A stretch of 64,000 bases of DNA from Prinsepia uniflora (GCA_032719365.1 CM064861.1:83696863-83760862); one strand, 5' to 3'; shown: positions 1 to 13,524, counted from the first letter of the stretch. A program made the numbers and translations. The notes: a model not told the origin generated them from the sequence alone.

Positions 1-2009
1 TCATTAGTTGGGGATTGAACGAGTTAAAATTGAATGAGTTGAGAAGTAGAAAGTGCTTGGTGTTACATGACATTGATGGGTGTAGCTTGGATTCGTATTC
101 AAATCTGTGTCGGATAAACTTTGATGTCATTAGTTAAGGATCAAGGAATTGGATATTCACATAACTATTTTCGGACTCGATATGGACATTTTGAGTATTG
201 GTTTTGGTGGGCCTGTGTTGGTATTATGGGTCATATCATTTCTGCTGAGAGGACTAGTATAGATCCTCAGAGGATCGAGATGATTTTGGATTGGCGTCAA
301 CCAACCATGATAACTGAGATTTGGAGTCTCTCAGATTGGTTGAGTATTATGGGAATTTGGTAGAGGATTTCCCTGTGATTGCAGCTCGTTGACCCAATTG
401 ACTCGAGTGGGAGTCAAATTGGTTTGGTTTGCGCACTTATGCTACACGTGAAGGTTTTGCTTATGCAGCTAGGTAGATGAGATGCCTTGAGATGAACTAT
501 TTTACCCATGTTTGGGAGTTTGCCGCAGTGGCTTATGTACATAAGAGTTGGACTCATTATCTCTAGGGGAGATGTACATGATCTTTATAGAACACTTGAG
601 CCTTATCTATCGGTACTCCGAGGGAGTTGAACTCAAGGTAGAGGAGTTGGCTAGAGTTGGTTAAAGATTATGACCGTATATTTGAGTATTATTCGGATAG
701 GCGGATATAAAAACTGATGCCTTGAGTAGGAGAGTTACAGGCTCGTTATCACTTTTGCGTACTGTTAATCTATTTTCGATATCAGAGCTCCGGATTGAGG
801 GATTGTGCTAGTGGTAGATGATTGTGGAGTGTTATTGGACAGTGTTTCTGTGAAACATATATTGCAGGATTAGATGTTTACAGCATAGCTTCAGGATCCA
901 ACCCTTCGCATCATCAGAATGGGGGTCAAGGTAAGTAACCGACGAGAATTTTCACTAATGATTGGTACATCTTGGTAGACGTAAGTTAGTTAACCTTTGG
1001 AGTTAACCAAGAGTTCGGATTGGTTAGTGAGTTGGATGGTTTATCTTCGGAGTTCTCGGGGAGTACATGTTGGACATGTCTCGAGCATTGGTCGGGTGAC
1101 CAGGAGAACTCGAAAAGGATTTTGAGTTCAATATGGGATTTGTCTGGATCTGGGATCGGACGGGTATGTCTAGTTTCGGGCCATGATTGGCATGGTAGCC
1201 ATATGATAGTTGGATTGGATCCGAGATTGATATGGTTTGGTAATCAGATTGGATCTGAGGTTGACTGTTCATTGAGGCGTCGAATATTGTGCTCTAGAGG
1301 AAAGAGGCTATAAAGGATTCAGTTTTTGTACGGGCTTGGAGCTCTGAGCCATGGTAATTGGAAAGAGGGACCCTAGTTAAACTGATTTGTGATTATCTCG
1401 GCTGGAGCAAGTATTCGATGTGGTCAAAATACACTATAGATGAGTGAAATGCCAAATTGGGACCGAGAGGAGTCATGATCACAAAGATGGTCTCTTGGAG
1501 AGTCGAAGTACCGTAAGAAGACTCTAGTGCGAGTTAGATTTTTGTAAAGAACTCGTACGAAAATAATGGAGCTAATGGGTTACCAGCTGGTCACGACAAT
1601 TCATCGTGGGTATTGTGGAAGGTAGACTTCCTAATAAAAGAAGACATGGGATTTCTCAGAGGGAGCAGAGACGTTAGACTGGATTCTGAGCTGCACCTGC
1701 GTGGAGGCAAGTGAGGGTGATGAGTGTCGATGCCTCGAGCTAGTCTTGGGAGTTGAGTTTTGGAGTTCCAGTGGCAGTTTAACCCCTCACTTATCAGGTA
1801 CGGTCATTGAGGATGACCCGAGATTCGGCAGGGACCGTTAGATTGTTGTTAACGTCGAGTGATGTTTGATTCGGTATATGTACGGTGGATGGATTTTGGA
1901 CGTGGACTTGTATATGAGAGCCTCGGGTAGGATACGGTATTGGATTTCCATAGTTTTGAACATGGGTCTGTGTAAATTTCAGGGATGAAATTATTTAAGG
2001 CGGGTAGAC
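1..2009 (+). pseudogene. Decayed Ty3/gypsy pol (RT end, RNase H), left edge truncated
   Basis: Remnant of a Tekay-like retrotransposon polyprotein that enters from the left edge. Around 215-345 the translation reads GHIISAE, then DPQRIE and LDWRQPT, the usual end of gypsy reverse transcriptase. Around 478-560 a damaged RNase H start is visible (equivalents of the Y-A-S-R and T-H-D-L-E blocks, read as THVWEFAAV), and near 715-740 a broken ADALSRR-like block. Frames shift repeatedly and stops are frequent, so nothing is functional. From about 900 to 2009 I cannot place integrase or chromodomain motifs with confidence. The stretch ends with a purine-rich tract (about 1981-2008) next to the 3' LTR, which fixes orientation. 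Family assignment rests on the RT/RNase H blocks and the LTR type; the decay is seen directly. Confidence 0.75.
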
Positions 2010-2317
2010 TGTAACAACCCGACCCGTAATCACGGGATTACCAGGTGATTATCGAGAATAATCAAGATTAATCACGGTAAAATGAAAATTTTACCCCTAG
2101 AGAGTGGAAAATGTTGACTTTTCACCCAAAAGGTTATTTACACGTGGATCAAGGTCCATTACGTAGATTGAGGGATTCTGGTTACGTAGACAAGCGACAC
2201 GTCGATTTTGAACATCGTACAATGTTTTTATGGGTCAAGGCCAGTTTAATCAGATTTTACGGTTACACAATTTATGAGGTAGGTTGACTTTTGTTATGAT
2301 ATGGGCCTAGATATTTA
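2010..2317 (+). mobile_element. 3' LTR of the left gypsy element, first segment
   Basis: Begins TGTAACAACCCG immediately after the polypurine tract of the decayed pol. It is cut at 2317 by the LARD insertion and resumes at 11848. The joined sequence across the insertion (gatatttat then ctctagg) lines up with the uninterrupted solo LTR at 37920-37960, which supports the reconstruction. Confidence 0.8.
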
Positions 2318-5214
2318 TGACACGACCCATCCCAATCCCCCCGGGATTACCAAGGAATGTGACGTGCTCCCGTCTGACAAGAGGCGCCAGACAAGGGATA
2401 ACCGATTGCCATTGCCCAAACGGGCTTCCAGAGTGCGTAAGGATCGATGGAGGAGGTGTGCGATGCTCAAGTCTCTGCTGCAGTCGTATCCGGAATCAAC
2501 CTGAAGGGCATTGAAAACAAAAGCTGTGAGTGGACGAAAATAAACAAGTCTGTTTAAAACATTTATAAGACATTTATGCCCCTCAGTAAAATCATATGCA
2601 TGCACCAAAACCAATAATCCCATTTTTATTTAGAAATAACCATTAGGCCTTAGCTCGGAAACCAAAGCCTAGTTTCAATTTCCAAAAGTAAATCCAAGAG
2701 TTATTTCGTAAATCCAGTAATATGAACCATAAGGCATATAATATAAACCATAACCATTATTTTAGCCACTGCACTATACACTCCAATCCGACATCCCTGA
2801 TGTCTGACGTCCCTAACGTCAATAAGGTCACAATCACAAGGCTACGCGTGCCACTCGGGTCTCAATTTTCCAAGTTAAATCCCCGAACCCCGTTCGGGTA
2901 CAGCATCACCTGATGCTTAGCGTCATAGACGCTGGACGTACTAGACGCCCGTGACCTCTCCGGGGTACCTCGCCGGAGGAGACAATATAATATGGAAGGA
3001 TCTATACAGTGCAGTACTAAATACATTTTATTGATATCCACATGCAAAACATATAGGTATACATAGGTAAAATCCGAACTGATCGTTACGTTTCATCAAA
3101 CGGGTCTCATGCCCAAATACCGTGAAACGTGCCATGACCGAAATATCATCAAAACCATTTATAGATTCCAGCATGTGAACATATATAAAATGTAAACCAG
3201 GAAACATTTATTCAATTCCATTTAGGGTCCCCGACCCGCAATCACATGTAGAAATCAACTGGGCCCCTGGCCCGATTTCACAAGTTAACTGGGCCCCTGG
3301 CCTGATTTTACATTATTCAAGTTCGTAACCGTTTCATGAAATCATATCCAACCACATTTATGGAAATCGGTGAAAATCCAGAAAATCTCGATTTACGTGC
3401 AAATACGTAATTCACCTCGAAATGCGTGAAATCATTTTAAATTCACCGATATCCAAAGTAAATCATTTAATCATAATTATAACAATCATAAAACAGTTAT
3501 GCATGCATCGAATTTATGAAACCAATGTCCACTCACAGACCGTTTAACCGAGCGCCTCGATACGCGTGCCATAGGCCTTCCCGGGCCACACCACTATCAC
3601 CGGGACTCCCAATCCTGTTCAAATCAATTTAGAGGATCACTAACCTCATAATTAACATCCTATTCAAGTCCCGTAATTTTCCCGAATTTTTAAGTATTTT
3701 TAAATTGGATTTAAAACCTTCGGACATCCCGAACAATAACGAAACGGGATCCGATCGACACGAAACCAATCCCAAAATGTTCGTTACATTGTATAGGACA
3801 AAAGTCATGTTGACCTCACCTCGAGATTCGTGCCCACGCGCCGTCACGCGCCGCCGTGAGTGGCTGCGCGTGAAAGCCACGCGCCTGCTACAGTGCTCCT
3901 TCCTCACCCGAATGACTGGTAAACGGGTCTGATTACCCGCGATAGGATCCGTTTCAATCACCCTCAATTTGATATCAATTCAATCCGTTCTTGATCCTAC
4001 AACAATCATCAATCCACCAATTTCAGTTATGTGTCCATGATTAGCATCAACCATTCCCTAATCAAGTCAACAACCCGTGATCACCCAAAACGAGTCGATC
4101 ACCAAATCTCCTCCAATCCTTAACCATCATCAAATTAACTTCACAGGAAGTTAATAAGGACTAATACGAACTAATTAGCATAATTAATTGAACTCGATAA
4201 TACCTCAATCGTCACAACTCAAGCTCGAGTTTTCCGGCCGTCCACCATGTCCGTTCACGGCCCTAGGAGCTCCCAAGCTTGCCCCAAATGATCTGGATCG
4301 ACTGGAAATGATCCCAGAGAGCTAAATGAGTCATCAAATTGCCCTGGGCTGGCTCAGAACCTCGAATTGGATTTTTGAATTTGTTAAACACAGTTTCGGG
4401 TTTCAGGACAAACCTCCACCATTTCCACTCTATTCCTTTCGTTCTCAATCCCAGAGTAAACCTCTCGACTCACTCTCCATTATAACAATCCAAAACAGCC
4501 ATTAAAAGCATCCAAAAGTGCCACACCGGCCACTGCGCAATGTCCCCTGCACTGACCCGAAAACAATAGAAAAACCAGGGTCCATGTTGTGCAATCGATT
4601 GCCAGCACCTCACATGTGCAATCACACAACAAAGCTGCCCCAACAACAGTCCATTAATTGATAAATAATCAAGGGATCGATCGCACAAAGCATCCATTTA
4701 CACGGCCAGTTCAATGGAACAGTGCCCCTGTGAAGAAAATTACAATTCTGCCCTTGTGCAGAAAATTACCAAAATGCCCCTCACGCATCCTGACCCGTAA
4801 CTCGGTCATACGGACTCCGATTGATGCGTGCCGCCTGTCTACGAACTCAGGGCATCGAGACCTTCCTAACGGTCCTCGGTCCTCGGCCATCGGACCTCCC
4901 GGTCAAAAAGTCAACATTTGCCCCTATTTCGTCCAAATTACGAAAATGCCCCTGGACTTCCGTACATCATAACTTTCACCACGAACGTCGGAATCGAACG
5001 TGCCACCTGTCTATGAACTCGTGACGTCCCGAACTACGTCACGGTCATCGGTCAAAGTCCATTTGACCATCCAAATTAAAAGTCAACGTTTTGCCCACGC
5101 CCAGGGGCAAAACGGTCATTTTGCAAAATTCGTCCGAAATCACACAACTAATCCCAGATTAGTAAATCACCGTTAAATATTATTAAATCCCGATATTCGT
5201 GACGGGTCGTTACA
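2318..5214 (-). repeat. LARD 3' LTR (left copy, 2897 bp)
   Basis: Direct repeat of 8891-11847. It differs by scattered substitutions and by a 60-bp deficit: the 30-bp unit containing AACTGGGCCCCTGGCCC is present twice here (3260-3312) and four times in the right LTR. It contains the GTGAGTGGAC / GTCCACTCAC pair (2526-2535 and 3527-3536), RY-type ATGCATGC motifs next to both, a run of short hairpins (2790-2933) and the GCGCGTG hairpin (3866-3884). Confidence 0.9.
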
Positions 5215-8200
5215 ACCTTCCCTCCTTAAAGAATTTCGTCCTCGAAATTACCAACAATCTTATTCCACAACCACCTTGTGGAAAACAATTCGACCACACA
5301 TCTGTGTACACTTGTACACCCACATACTGGGACAACACCAGCCTCGTTTGTACCCAGACATACCATCTCAGTCATACGTCATAATAGCAACAACACTCGA
5401 CCACCGCGAGTGGAAATGATCACCTGATCCGCGATAAAATCGCATAACCATTTAGCTGACTCCTTCAGCTAAACGGTTCCTTTCCATTTTCAATATATCG
5501 TTACATTTGCTCCCATTGGGAGTCACCAAATCTCATTTGTCAGTCCACGCTGACACCATCAGTCAAACTGTCACCACTAAGCTTTACCACCCTAGTAAGG
5601 CCCCAACCATCTGTCCGTCCGTGACAACACCACGTACTACATCACCCTCGATGTAGCGTAAGATCAACCACATGATCTCAATTCGCAAGCCCATTCCTGC
5701 GACACCAATTAATCTCAATGTCCATAATCGCCGACTCCCTCAGCGAACCAAGACGCTGGGAAATCACGGTGTGATCAAGTCACACAAGGCTACTCGTGGT
5801 TACTTTGACCACCAATTCACTCATCCTGAGTGTACGTATACCGTCAACTTACTCCATCAAGTGGTGTAACTGGAACACATTGAATACCAGCCCAGCAGTG
5901 AACACACAATCAATACCGGGGTTCCACTGGCCAACCGTGGCCAAGAGCACCTGCTCATACAATCAATGAACCCGACAAAATCACTCTGCACAGCGCACAG
6001 TATCCAATGTCCAGTCCACAATACAACCAAACAAATGATATCAGAACCAATCCGATTACCAACACATTAGTTACACACCACTGGTACATCCCATGTACCG
6101 CCATTAGGCACCACTCAGCCTAACCAGTATCAATCCTCGTACAACGTACCCTGTACGTACCTCAATCCATCAATCTGACTATAGCCTCCCAGGTCATAGC
6201 CAGACACGTTCCAATAATGAAGTACCTTTGTCCAAACCAACATGAGACAAAACGAACTCCACCCGTCGTCTAGTTCCAATTCCGAATCCGAATCCGCAAT
6301 TTCGTAAGAAATTCCGAATCCAAACCCAAACATCACATTTTTAATCCATTTCCAAATCCGAATCCGAAATCATTATTCCGTAAGCTAGCATTGGAATAAT
6401 CATTCCGTACCCAAATCCAGTAATCCATTTTCGAGCTTCGCAATCGAATCCTGAATCGTCACCCAGAAATTCGATTCCAAAACCCAAAATCTCGTTTACG
6501 TCCATCAAGACGTAACGTAACCGAATCTATCGGTTGCCTCTCCAAAACACTCGATTGACTTCATAGGGAAGCCAATCCCAATATCCACACGTCAAAGGTT
6601 GACAAAATCCGACCACATCGGAAACCTACTCAACCAAGTCACAAACCATATGGACTTCACTCCGAAAAGAAGTTCAGTCCCGTCATTTACGACTCACATA
6701 CCAAGGTAAGAGTGATAACTCTCATCCAATCTGGATCATCACGATCACAACCCAGATCCATCGCTACGTCACCCGACAAGCAACATCACGATCCTAGATC
6801 GTCACATCGTCCAAAGTCGACAACATCACAAATCAGATCCGCCTGGGATCCACACATGCTCACATAGCTAACAATCCATCTGGAAGCTGATCGTAGGGTC
6901 TTACACCCTCAATTGAATCCTTCGCCAAATTTCCCTTGGTGGAAAGATGACCACGCATTTCCCACCAAATCCACAATCATACAAAACTTCTTGTGTCCAA
7001 TGACCCAAGGCCAAACCTGGGTCCACCTACCAATACACGCTCAACGTACTGGTAGCAACAATCATCATCTGCCACGACAGGAAATATGAAGTCACCCTAA
7101 TGACTTCGGAATACCAATCACTGATGCGGAAACGAGCACTCCTCTCGTCTCCCAATCACAACTCTCCCCGGATCGAGAGTTCCAACCATGTCGGAAACAG
7201 ACATGCTCCCAATGAGATGTCAAGTCCAACCACTGGACTGCCCACGTCCATACCTCACTTGGACCACCACGTGTCCAAAATCAATTCATTACTCGGACCT
7301 CATGCCCGCCAATAATCATTTATGCACATACCCTGATTCCGAACGGAATATCCACAACTCTGCCTGGATGTGCATACCCAACTGCCTCCATCTCACATCT
7401 CAACCTTTACAGGTTCAATCCTCAGGTTCCAAGTGATTCACAATCACAAAATCTCACATCAATTCCACGAATGGTTTCCCCGACTTTTCCAATTTCAATA
7501 ATTTCCTTGTACTCTTTGGGGACATAAGAAGTATACCATCATACCAATCTCGGAGTTGACAAAACTCCCCAAGTCCATCAATACACATGACATAAGGAAC
7601 AGCATCCCAAGATTCCCCAAATTTTCAATCATACCTTTTGATCCATTCATCACTTGTCATCATAAATCTGTTGGGACTTATCCCAACACATCACAACCTC
7701 CACTGGATTCCATCCAGTCCAAGACTCAACCACCACTGAGTCGCATATACCGATCATCTGTTCATTATGACAGAGTCACACCCCAACTGGTGGCTCATCG
7801 TCATTACAATTACTGTCACCAGCACCAACGCACCATCATCAATACCAGTATCAGCACACAGGCATCCATACTAGTATTGGCATATAGGTATCACCATACC
7901 AACATCCATACATAGCACACGATCATCCATGCTAGCACACAATGTGCAAGGTTGTCACCCTGGATCTCCGTTCATTACGAACGACGATCCCGTAACAGCA
8001 CTCGTACCCCAGGACTATGGGTACCTCCAATTTTCGCCATCGGCACATCAGGATAATGGACGTTCCCTGAACATCCCCTGATCCCCAAGTGTCAAAACCA
8101 CACTAAATACCCTCGATAGCCAGTCATCTCGACACAACTGTCGACCAACAGTCATCGTTGTCAAGATCCGTATCCACACATCACACTAGTATTCGATCCG

Positions 8201-8890
8201 ACACGGAATTCCATATTTTATCTCACAACCGTATCCATAGATCGAACCCATAAGACTCACTAGGGTCATCCACATGGTCATCCACGAGCTCAGCTGCTCG
8301 TCGCAGCACAAGTTCTCATTCAAAGTTCACTTTTCCAGCCCATCAATTATAAATTAGGGTTCCAAGATCACACCCTAGGGTTCCACCGAACCCAACTGCC
8401 TTCTGCAGTAAAATCCACAACCTGACCGACCCCGCGGTCCTGACATCGCATAGACGTCCAATCCAATCCAATCGCCAACTCAACGCGGGTTCCATCGTGG
8501 GTTCCACCACGAAGGTCATCGGCTAACTCCGATGCACCAACACCCCGTACACTAGCCAACACTACTAGGGTCCAAAACTTAGACCAATACTCAACTGAGT
8601 TTCACATTTCCATAACATTATTCCAATGGGGTTCCCCGAACCCGGCTGTGCCCAGTGGCACAACAATCCATCATCACATGACCGAACCGACGGTCCAACA
8701 TTACCAGTTAATCGTATACAACCCCACCTGGGTTGAATCGCAACAATGCACGGCGTATCGGGCCAAACACACCCAATTCACCATACAAACCCAAAACTAT
8801 CTATCAGGTTGACAACGGAACTGCAGCCCAACGAGACATCACACCCTCGTCCTTCGCGCACAAAAGAGCAAAACCTGCTCTGATACCACT
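5215..8890 (-). other. Internal region of the LARD element, no protein-coding signal
   Basis: About 3.7 kb between the LTRs. I found no gag, zinc knuckle, protease, RT, RNase H or integrase motif on either strand, and open frames are short. The left end carries a PPT-adjacent block (5215-5240, reverse complement of the GACGAAATTC-type block seen before other 3' LTRs here), and the right end carries the primer-binding site. Composition is C/A-rich on the plus strand. Conserved non-coding interior is typical of LARDs; what it does is not visible. Confidence 0.75.
8877..8888 (-). other. Primer-binding site of the LARD element
   Basis: GCTCTGATACCA on the plus strand is the complement of TGGTATCAGAGC, the sequence that pairs with the 3' end of plant initiator tRNA-Met. 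It lies two bases inside the 5' LTR, as expected for minus-strand DNA priming. Confidence 0.9.
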
Positions 8891-11847
8891 TGACACGACC
8901 CATCCCAATCCCCCCGGGATTACCATGGAATGTGACGTGCTCCCGTCTGACAAGAGGCGCCAGACAAGGGATAACCGATTGCCATTGCCCAAACGGGCTT
9001 CCAGAGTGCGTAAGGATCGATGGAGGAGGTGTGCGATGCTCAAGTCTCTGCTGCAGTCGTATCCGGAATCAACCTGAAGGGCATTGAAAACAAAAGCTGT
9101 GAGTGGACGAAAATAAACAAGTCTGTTTAAAACATTTATAAGACATTTATGCCCCTCAGTAAAATCATATGCATGCACCAAAACCAATAATCCCATTTTT
9201 ATTTAGAAATAACCATTAGGGCCTTAGCCCGGAAACCAAAGCCTAGTTTCAATTTCCAAAAGTAAATCCAAGAGTTATTTCGTAAATCCAGTAATATGAA
9301 CCATAAGGCATATAATATAAACCATAACCATTATTTTAGCCACTGCACTATACACTCCAATTCGACATCCCTGATGTCTGACGTCCCTGACGTCAATAAG
9401 GTCACAATCACAAGGCTATGCGTGCCACTCGGGTCTCAATTTTCCGAGTTAAATCCCCGAACCCCGTTCGGGTACAGCATCACCTGATGCTTAGCGTCAT
9501 AGACGCTGGACGTACTAGACGCCCGTGACCTCTCCGGGGTACCTCGCCGGAGGAGACAATATAATATGGAAGGATCTATACAGTGCAGTACTAAATACAT
9601 TTTATTGATATCCACATGCAAAACATATAGGTATACATAGGTAAAATCCGAACTGATCGTTACGTTTCATCAAACGGGTCTCATGCCCAAATACCGTGAA
9701 ACGTGCCATGACCGAAATATCATCAAAACCATTTATAGATTCCAGCATGTGAACATATATAAAATGTAAACCAGGAAACATTTATTCAATTCCATTTAGG
9801 GTCCCCGACCCGCAATCACATGTAGAAATCAACTGGGCCCCTGGCCCGATTTCACAAGTTAACTGGGCCCCTGGCCCGATCCACATGTTAACTGGGCCCC
9901 TGGCTCGATTTCATAGTTCAACTGGGCCCCTGGCCCGATTTTACATTATTCAAGTTCGTAACCGTTTCATGAAATCATATCCAACCACATTTATGGAAAT
10001 CGATGAAAATCCAGAAAATCTCGATTTACGTGCAAATACGTAATTCACCTCGAAATGCGTGAAATCATTTTAAATTCACCGATATCCAAAGTAAATCATT
10101 TAATCATAATTATAACAATCATAAAACAGTTATGCATGCATCGAATTTATGAAACCAATGTCCACTCACAGACCGTTTAACCGAGCGCCTCGATACGCGT
10201 GCCATAGGCCTTCCCGGGCCACACCACTATCACCGGGACTCCCAATCCTGTTCAAATCAATTTAGAGGATCACTAACCTCATAATTAACATCCTATTCAA
10301 GTCCCGTAATTTTCCCGAATTTTTAAGTATTTTTAAATTGGATTTAAAACCTTCGGACATCCCGAACAATAACGAAACGGGATCCGATCGACACGAAACC
10401 AATCCCAAAATGTTCGTTACATTGTATAGGACAAAAGTCATGTTGACCTCACCTCGAGATTCGTGCCCACGCGCCGTCACGCGCCGCCGTGAGTGGCTGC
10501 GCGTGAAAGCCACGCGCCTGCTACAGTGCTCCTTCCTCACCCGAATGACTGGTAAACGGGTCTGATTACCCGCGATAGGATCCGTTTCAATCACCCTCAA
10601 TTCGATATCAATTTAATCCGTTCTTGATCCTACAACAATCATCAATCCACCAATTTCAGTTCTGTGTCCATGATTAGCATCAACCATTCCCTAATCAAGT
10701 CAACAACCCGTGATCACCCAAAACGGGTCGATCACCAAATCTCCTCCAATCCTTAACCATCATCAAATTAACTTCACAGGAAGTTAATAAGGACTAATAC
10801 GAACTAATTAGCATAATTAATTGAACTCGACAATACCTCAATCGTCACAACTCAAGCTCGAGTTTTCCGGCCGTCCACCATGTCCGTTCACGGCCCTAGG
10901 AGCTCCCAAGCTTGCCCCAAATGATCTGGATCGACTGGAAATGATCCCAGAGAGCTAAATGAGTCATCAAATTGCCCTGGGCTGGCTCAGAACCTCGAAT
11001 TGGATTTTTGAATTTGTTAAACACAGTTTCGGGTTTCAGGACAAACCTCCACCATTTCCACTCTATTCCTTTCGTTCTCAATCCCAGAGTAAACCTCTCG
11101 ACTCACTCTCCATTCTAACAATCCAAAACAGCCATTAAAAGCATCCAAAAGTGCCACACCGGCCACTGCGCAATGTCCCCTGCACTGACCCGAAAACAAT
11201 AGAAAAACCAGGGTCCATGTTGTGCAATCGATTGCCAGCACCTCACATGTGCAATCACACAACAAAGCTGCCCCAACAACAGTCCATTAATTGATAAACA
11301 ATCAAGGGATCGATCGCACAAAGCATCCATTTACACGGCCAGTTCAATGGAACAGTGCCCCTGTGAAGAAAATTACAATTCTGCCCTTGTGCAGAAAATT
11401 ACCAAAATGCCCCTCACGCATCCTGACCCGTAACTCGGTCATACGGACTCCGATTGATGCGTGCCGCCTGTCTACGAACTCAGGGCATCGAGACCTTCCT
11501 AACGGTCCTCGGTCCTCGGCCATCGGACCTCCCGGTCAAAAAGTCAACATTTGCCCCTATTTCGTCCAAATTACGAAAATGCCCCTGGACTTCCGTACAT
11601 CATAACTTTCACCACGAACGTCGGAATCGAACGTGCCACCTGTCTATGAACTCGTGACGTCCCGAACTACGTCACGGTCATCGGTCAAAGTCCATTTGAC
11701 CATCCAAATTAAAAGTCAACGTTTTGCCCACGCCCAGGGGCAAAACGGTCATTTTGCACAATTCGTCCGAAATCACACAACTAATCCCAGATTAGTAAAT
11801 CACCATTAAATATTATTAAATCCCGATATTCGGGACGGGTCGTTACA
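8891..11847 (-). repeat. LARD 5' LTR (right copy, 2957 bp)
   Basis: Second copy of the LARD LTR, with four 30-bp AACTGGGCCCCTGGCCC units (about 9828-9945) against two in the left copy. It carries the same internal hairpin tract and a GCGCGTG stem-loop at 10499-10517. Open frames in it are mirrored at the same offsets in the left LTR and are not genes. Confidence 0.9.
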
Positions 11848-12453
11848 TTTATCTCTAGGTTCAATGGATGAGTGACACTTGTCACTCATCCATTGATACT
11901 TAACCCCTAAGTCTTGCACCTTTCTCCTTGGTTTTCAAATACACTCACCCGTACCGCCCCACCTCACCATTTCTCATTGTCTTCTTCAATGTGGTTCTGA
12001 TTTGAGAGTCACAGAGAGTAGGGGAGAAGCTCTGAATGATTTTGGGACTGAGAATGATGAAGGAAAGAGAACAAGGGCTGCTGGAAACAGGTAAAAACAC
12101 AAGAACCCATATATGGTGAATTTTTTGTCTTAGATTTTAGGGGTTGAAACTCTAGTTTCTAACCACCTTCATCTTCTCTTAGCTCATGCGAGCTCGTAGG
12201 GACCAAAATGGACGAGAATGGACAACTGGACGGGCCTAGGTTCTAGTTTGAATTTGAATCGTGAGGATTAGACCTTAGCCATGAGATTTAAGGTCAGTTT
12301 TCTTGATTTCAAGCTTGTAGATCGGTTTCTGGGTAGGAGACATGTAGGTTGGTGTAAAAATGGTGAAGTTTGGTTGATTTTTGACGGAGAATGAGTCGGG
12401 TCGAGTGATCGAGTTGCAGAGTCGCGGGTCAACCCACGAGAGATTGACGACGA

Positions 12454-12720
12454 TGACGTGTCACGCCATGTCATCTTATCAGGCCACATGGCAGACCAGG
12501 GTTGGTGCCATGTGGCGAGCTGTTAGAGGTTGTTAGTACTGACGTGGCGGAGGCTGGCGTCAGCAAGACGTCATATTGACATCGGCATGGACACGTGTCA
12601 TGTGTTAGGTGGTTACATATGGCACCAATTAGGGGGTGCCACGTGGCACTTGTCAGATGTCAGGGATGACGTCTGCTAGAGGCTGACGTCAACAGGCGAC
12701 GTCAGCAGTGACGTCAGCGT
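12454..12720. promoter_or_regulatory. Cluster of ACGT-core (bZIP-type) motifs in an LTR
   Basis: About nine ACGT cores occur in roughly 260 bp, including several TGACGTC-type sites near 12669-12714 and CACGTG cores near 12592 and 12640. Plant bZIP factors of the TGA, HY5 and GBF types bind such cores (established). That this cluster drives or silences LTR transcription is inference. The other LTRs in the window do not show the same density. Confidence 0.4.
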
Positions 12721-13524
12721 TAACTTGCATTGACCAAACTTTGATCGTCGTGTGGGGGCGTATGGGCACGAATTTCGAGGTCAAATGCGTCTTGTTCGAA
12801 AGGTTTCAACGTTTTGAATCCAATGGTGGTGGTTTCAGGTCGATCATAGAATGTTTGGTTGATGTTTTGGAGGTTTTCTCCTCGAGAAGCCTGTTTAGGA
12901 CACATTTTCATTTCGGGGTTTTAGAGGGTTTATTGTGTGGACTTATATGAATTTTTAGTGACCCTCAGATATGATTTTGACAGACCCAGACGTCCCGAAG
13001 GTTTCGGATTTGCTTACAGAGCGTGTTTTGAGCAAGCGGGGGAACGTGTGAGTGGACTTTTGTTTTCCTAACTCTATGCATGCATTTTTATATGGTTTTT
13101 ATATGTTTTATAATGAGAATTTCTTGATGGTTCTTTATGTGCTATTTATGTGGATTTTTAGAATTTTACGAACGTTTAGGAAATATTTAAATAACACGTT
13201 TTACGAGGAAATTGGGTTTATTATACTCTAGATCCTTACTGAGTTTTGGGAGATCGTTTCACCCCCCATTATGACATGCTTATATGATTTTGACGGTGTT
13301 TGGTAAAATGAGATTTTACATGATTTTATGAATATTTTAATGGCTCGTTTTATGAGGTTTGCTCAAATTGTGATTTTGGGCTTAGGCCCGAGATATGGAA
13401 TTATGGTTTGAATTGTTGTTGATATAGACGTACGGTTCCTCGGTATTCATAATGATTATGATCATGTGACTGTGATATGTGTTGTGGAATATATGTTGTG
13501 GAGACCTTTCTCAGGATGCTAGAT

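Larger units (their letters stand above)
2318..11847 (-). mobile_element. Complete LARD-type LTR retrotransposon (non-coding internal region)
   Basis: A 9.5 kb element in minus orientation. Two LTRs of about 2.9 kb (2318-5214 and 8891-11847) flank 3.7 kb with no gag or pol that I can recognise. In plus-strand reading the LTRs start TGACACGACCC and end GGGTCGTTACA. The primer-binding-site complement GCTCTGATACCA lies at 8877-8888, two bases from the right LTR, and the polypurine-tract complement lies at 5215-5227. The target duplication is TTTA (2314-2317 and 11848-11851), or 5 bp if a shared end base is allowed. The LTRs are nearly identical by eye, so the insertion is recent. The noncoding interior fits the LARD class, which needs proteins in trans; the Tekay element at the right edge has a related LTR and could be the donor family (inference). 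Confidence 0.9.

Noticed and set aside
8804..9196. 130-codon frame, with a shorter partner at 2315-2623
   Set aside because: It lies in the LARD LTR and recurs with each LTR copy (also reversed at 42221-42436). It spans the conserved LTR end and PBS, so it is not a gene.
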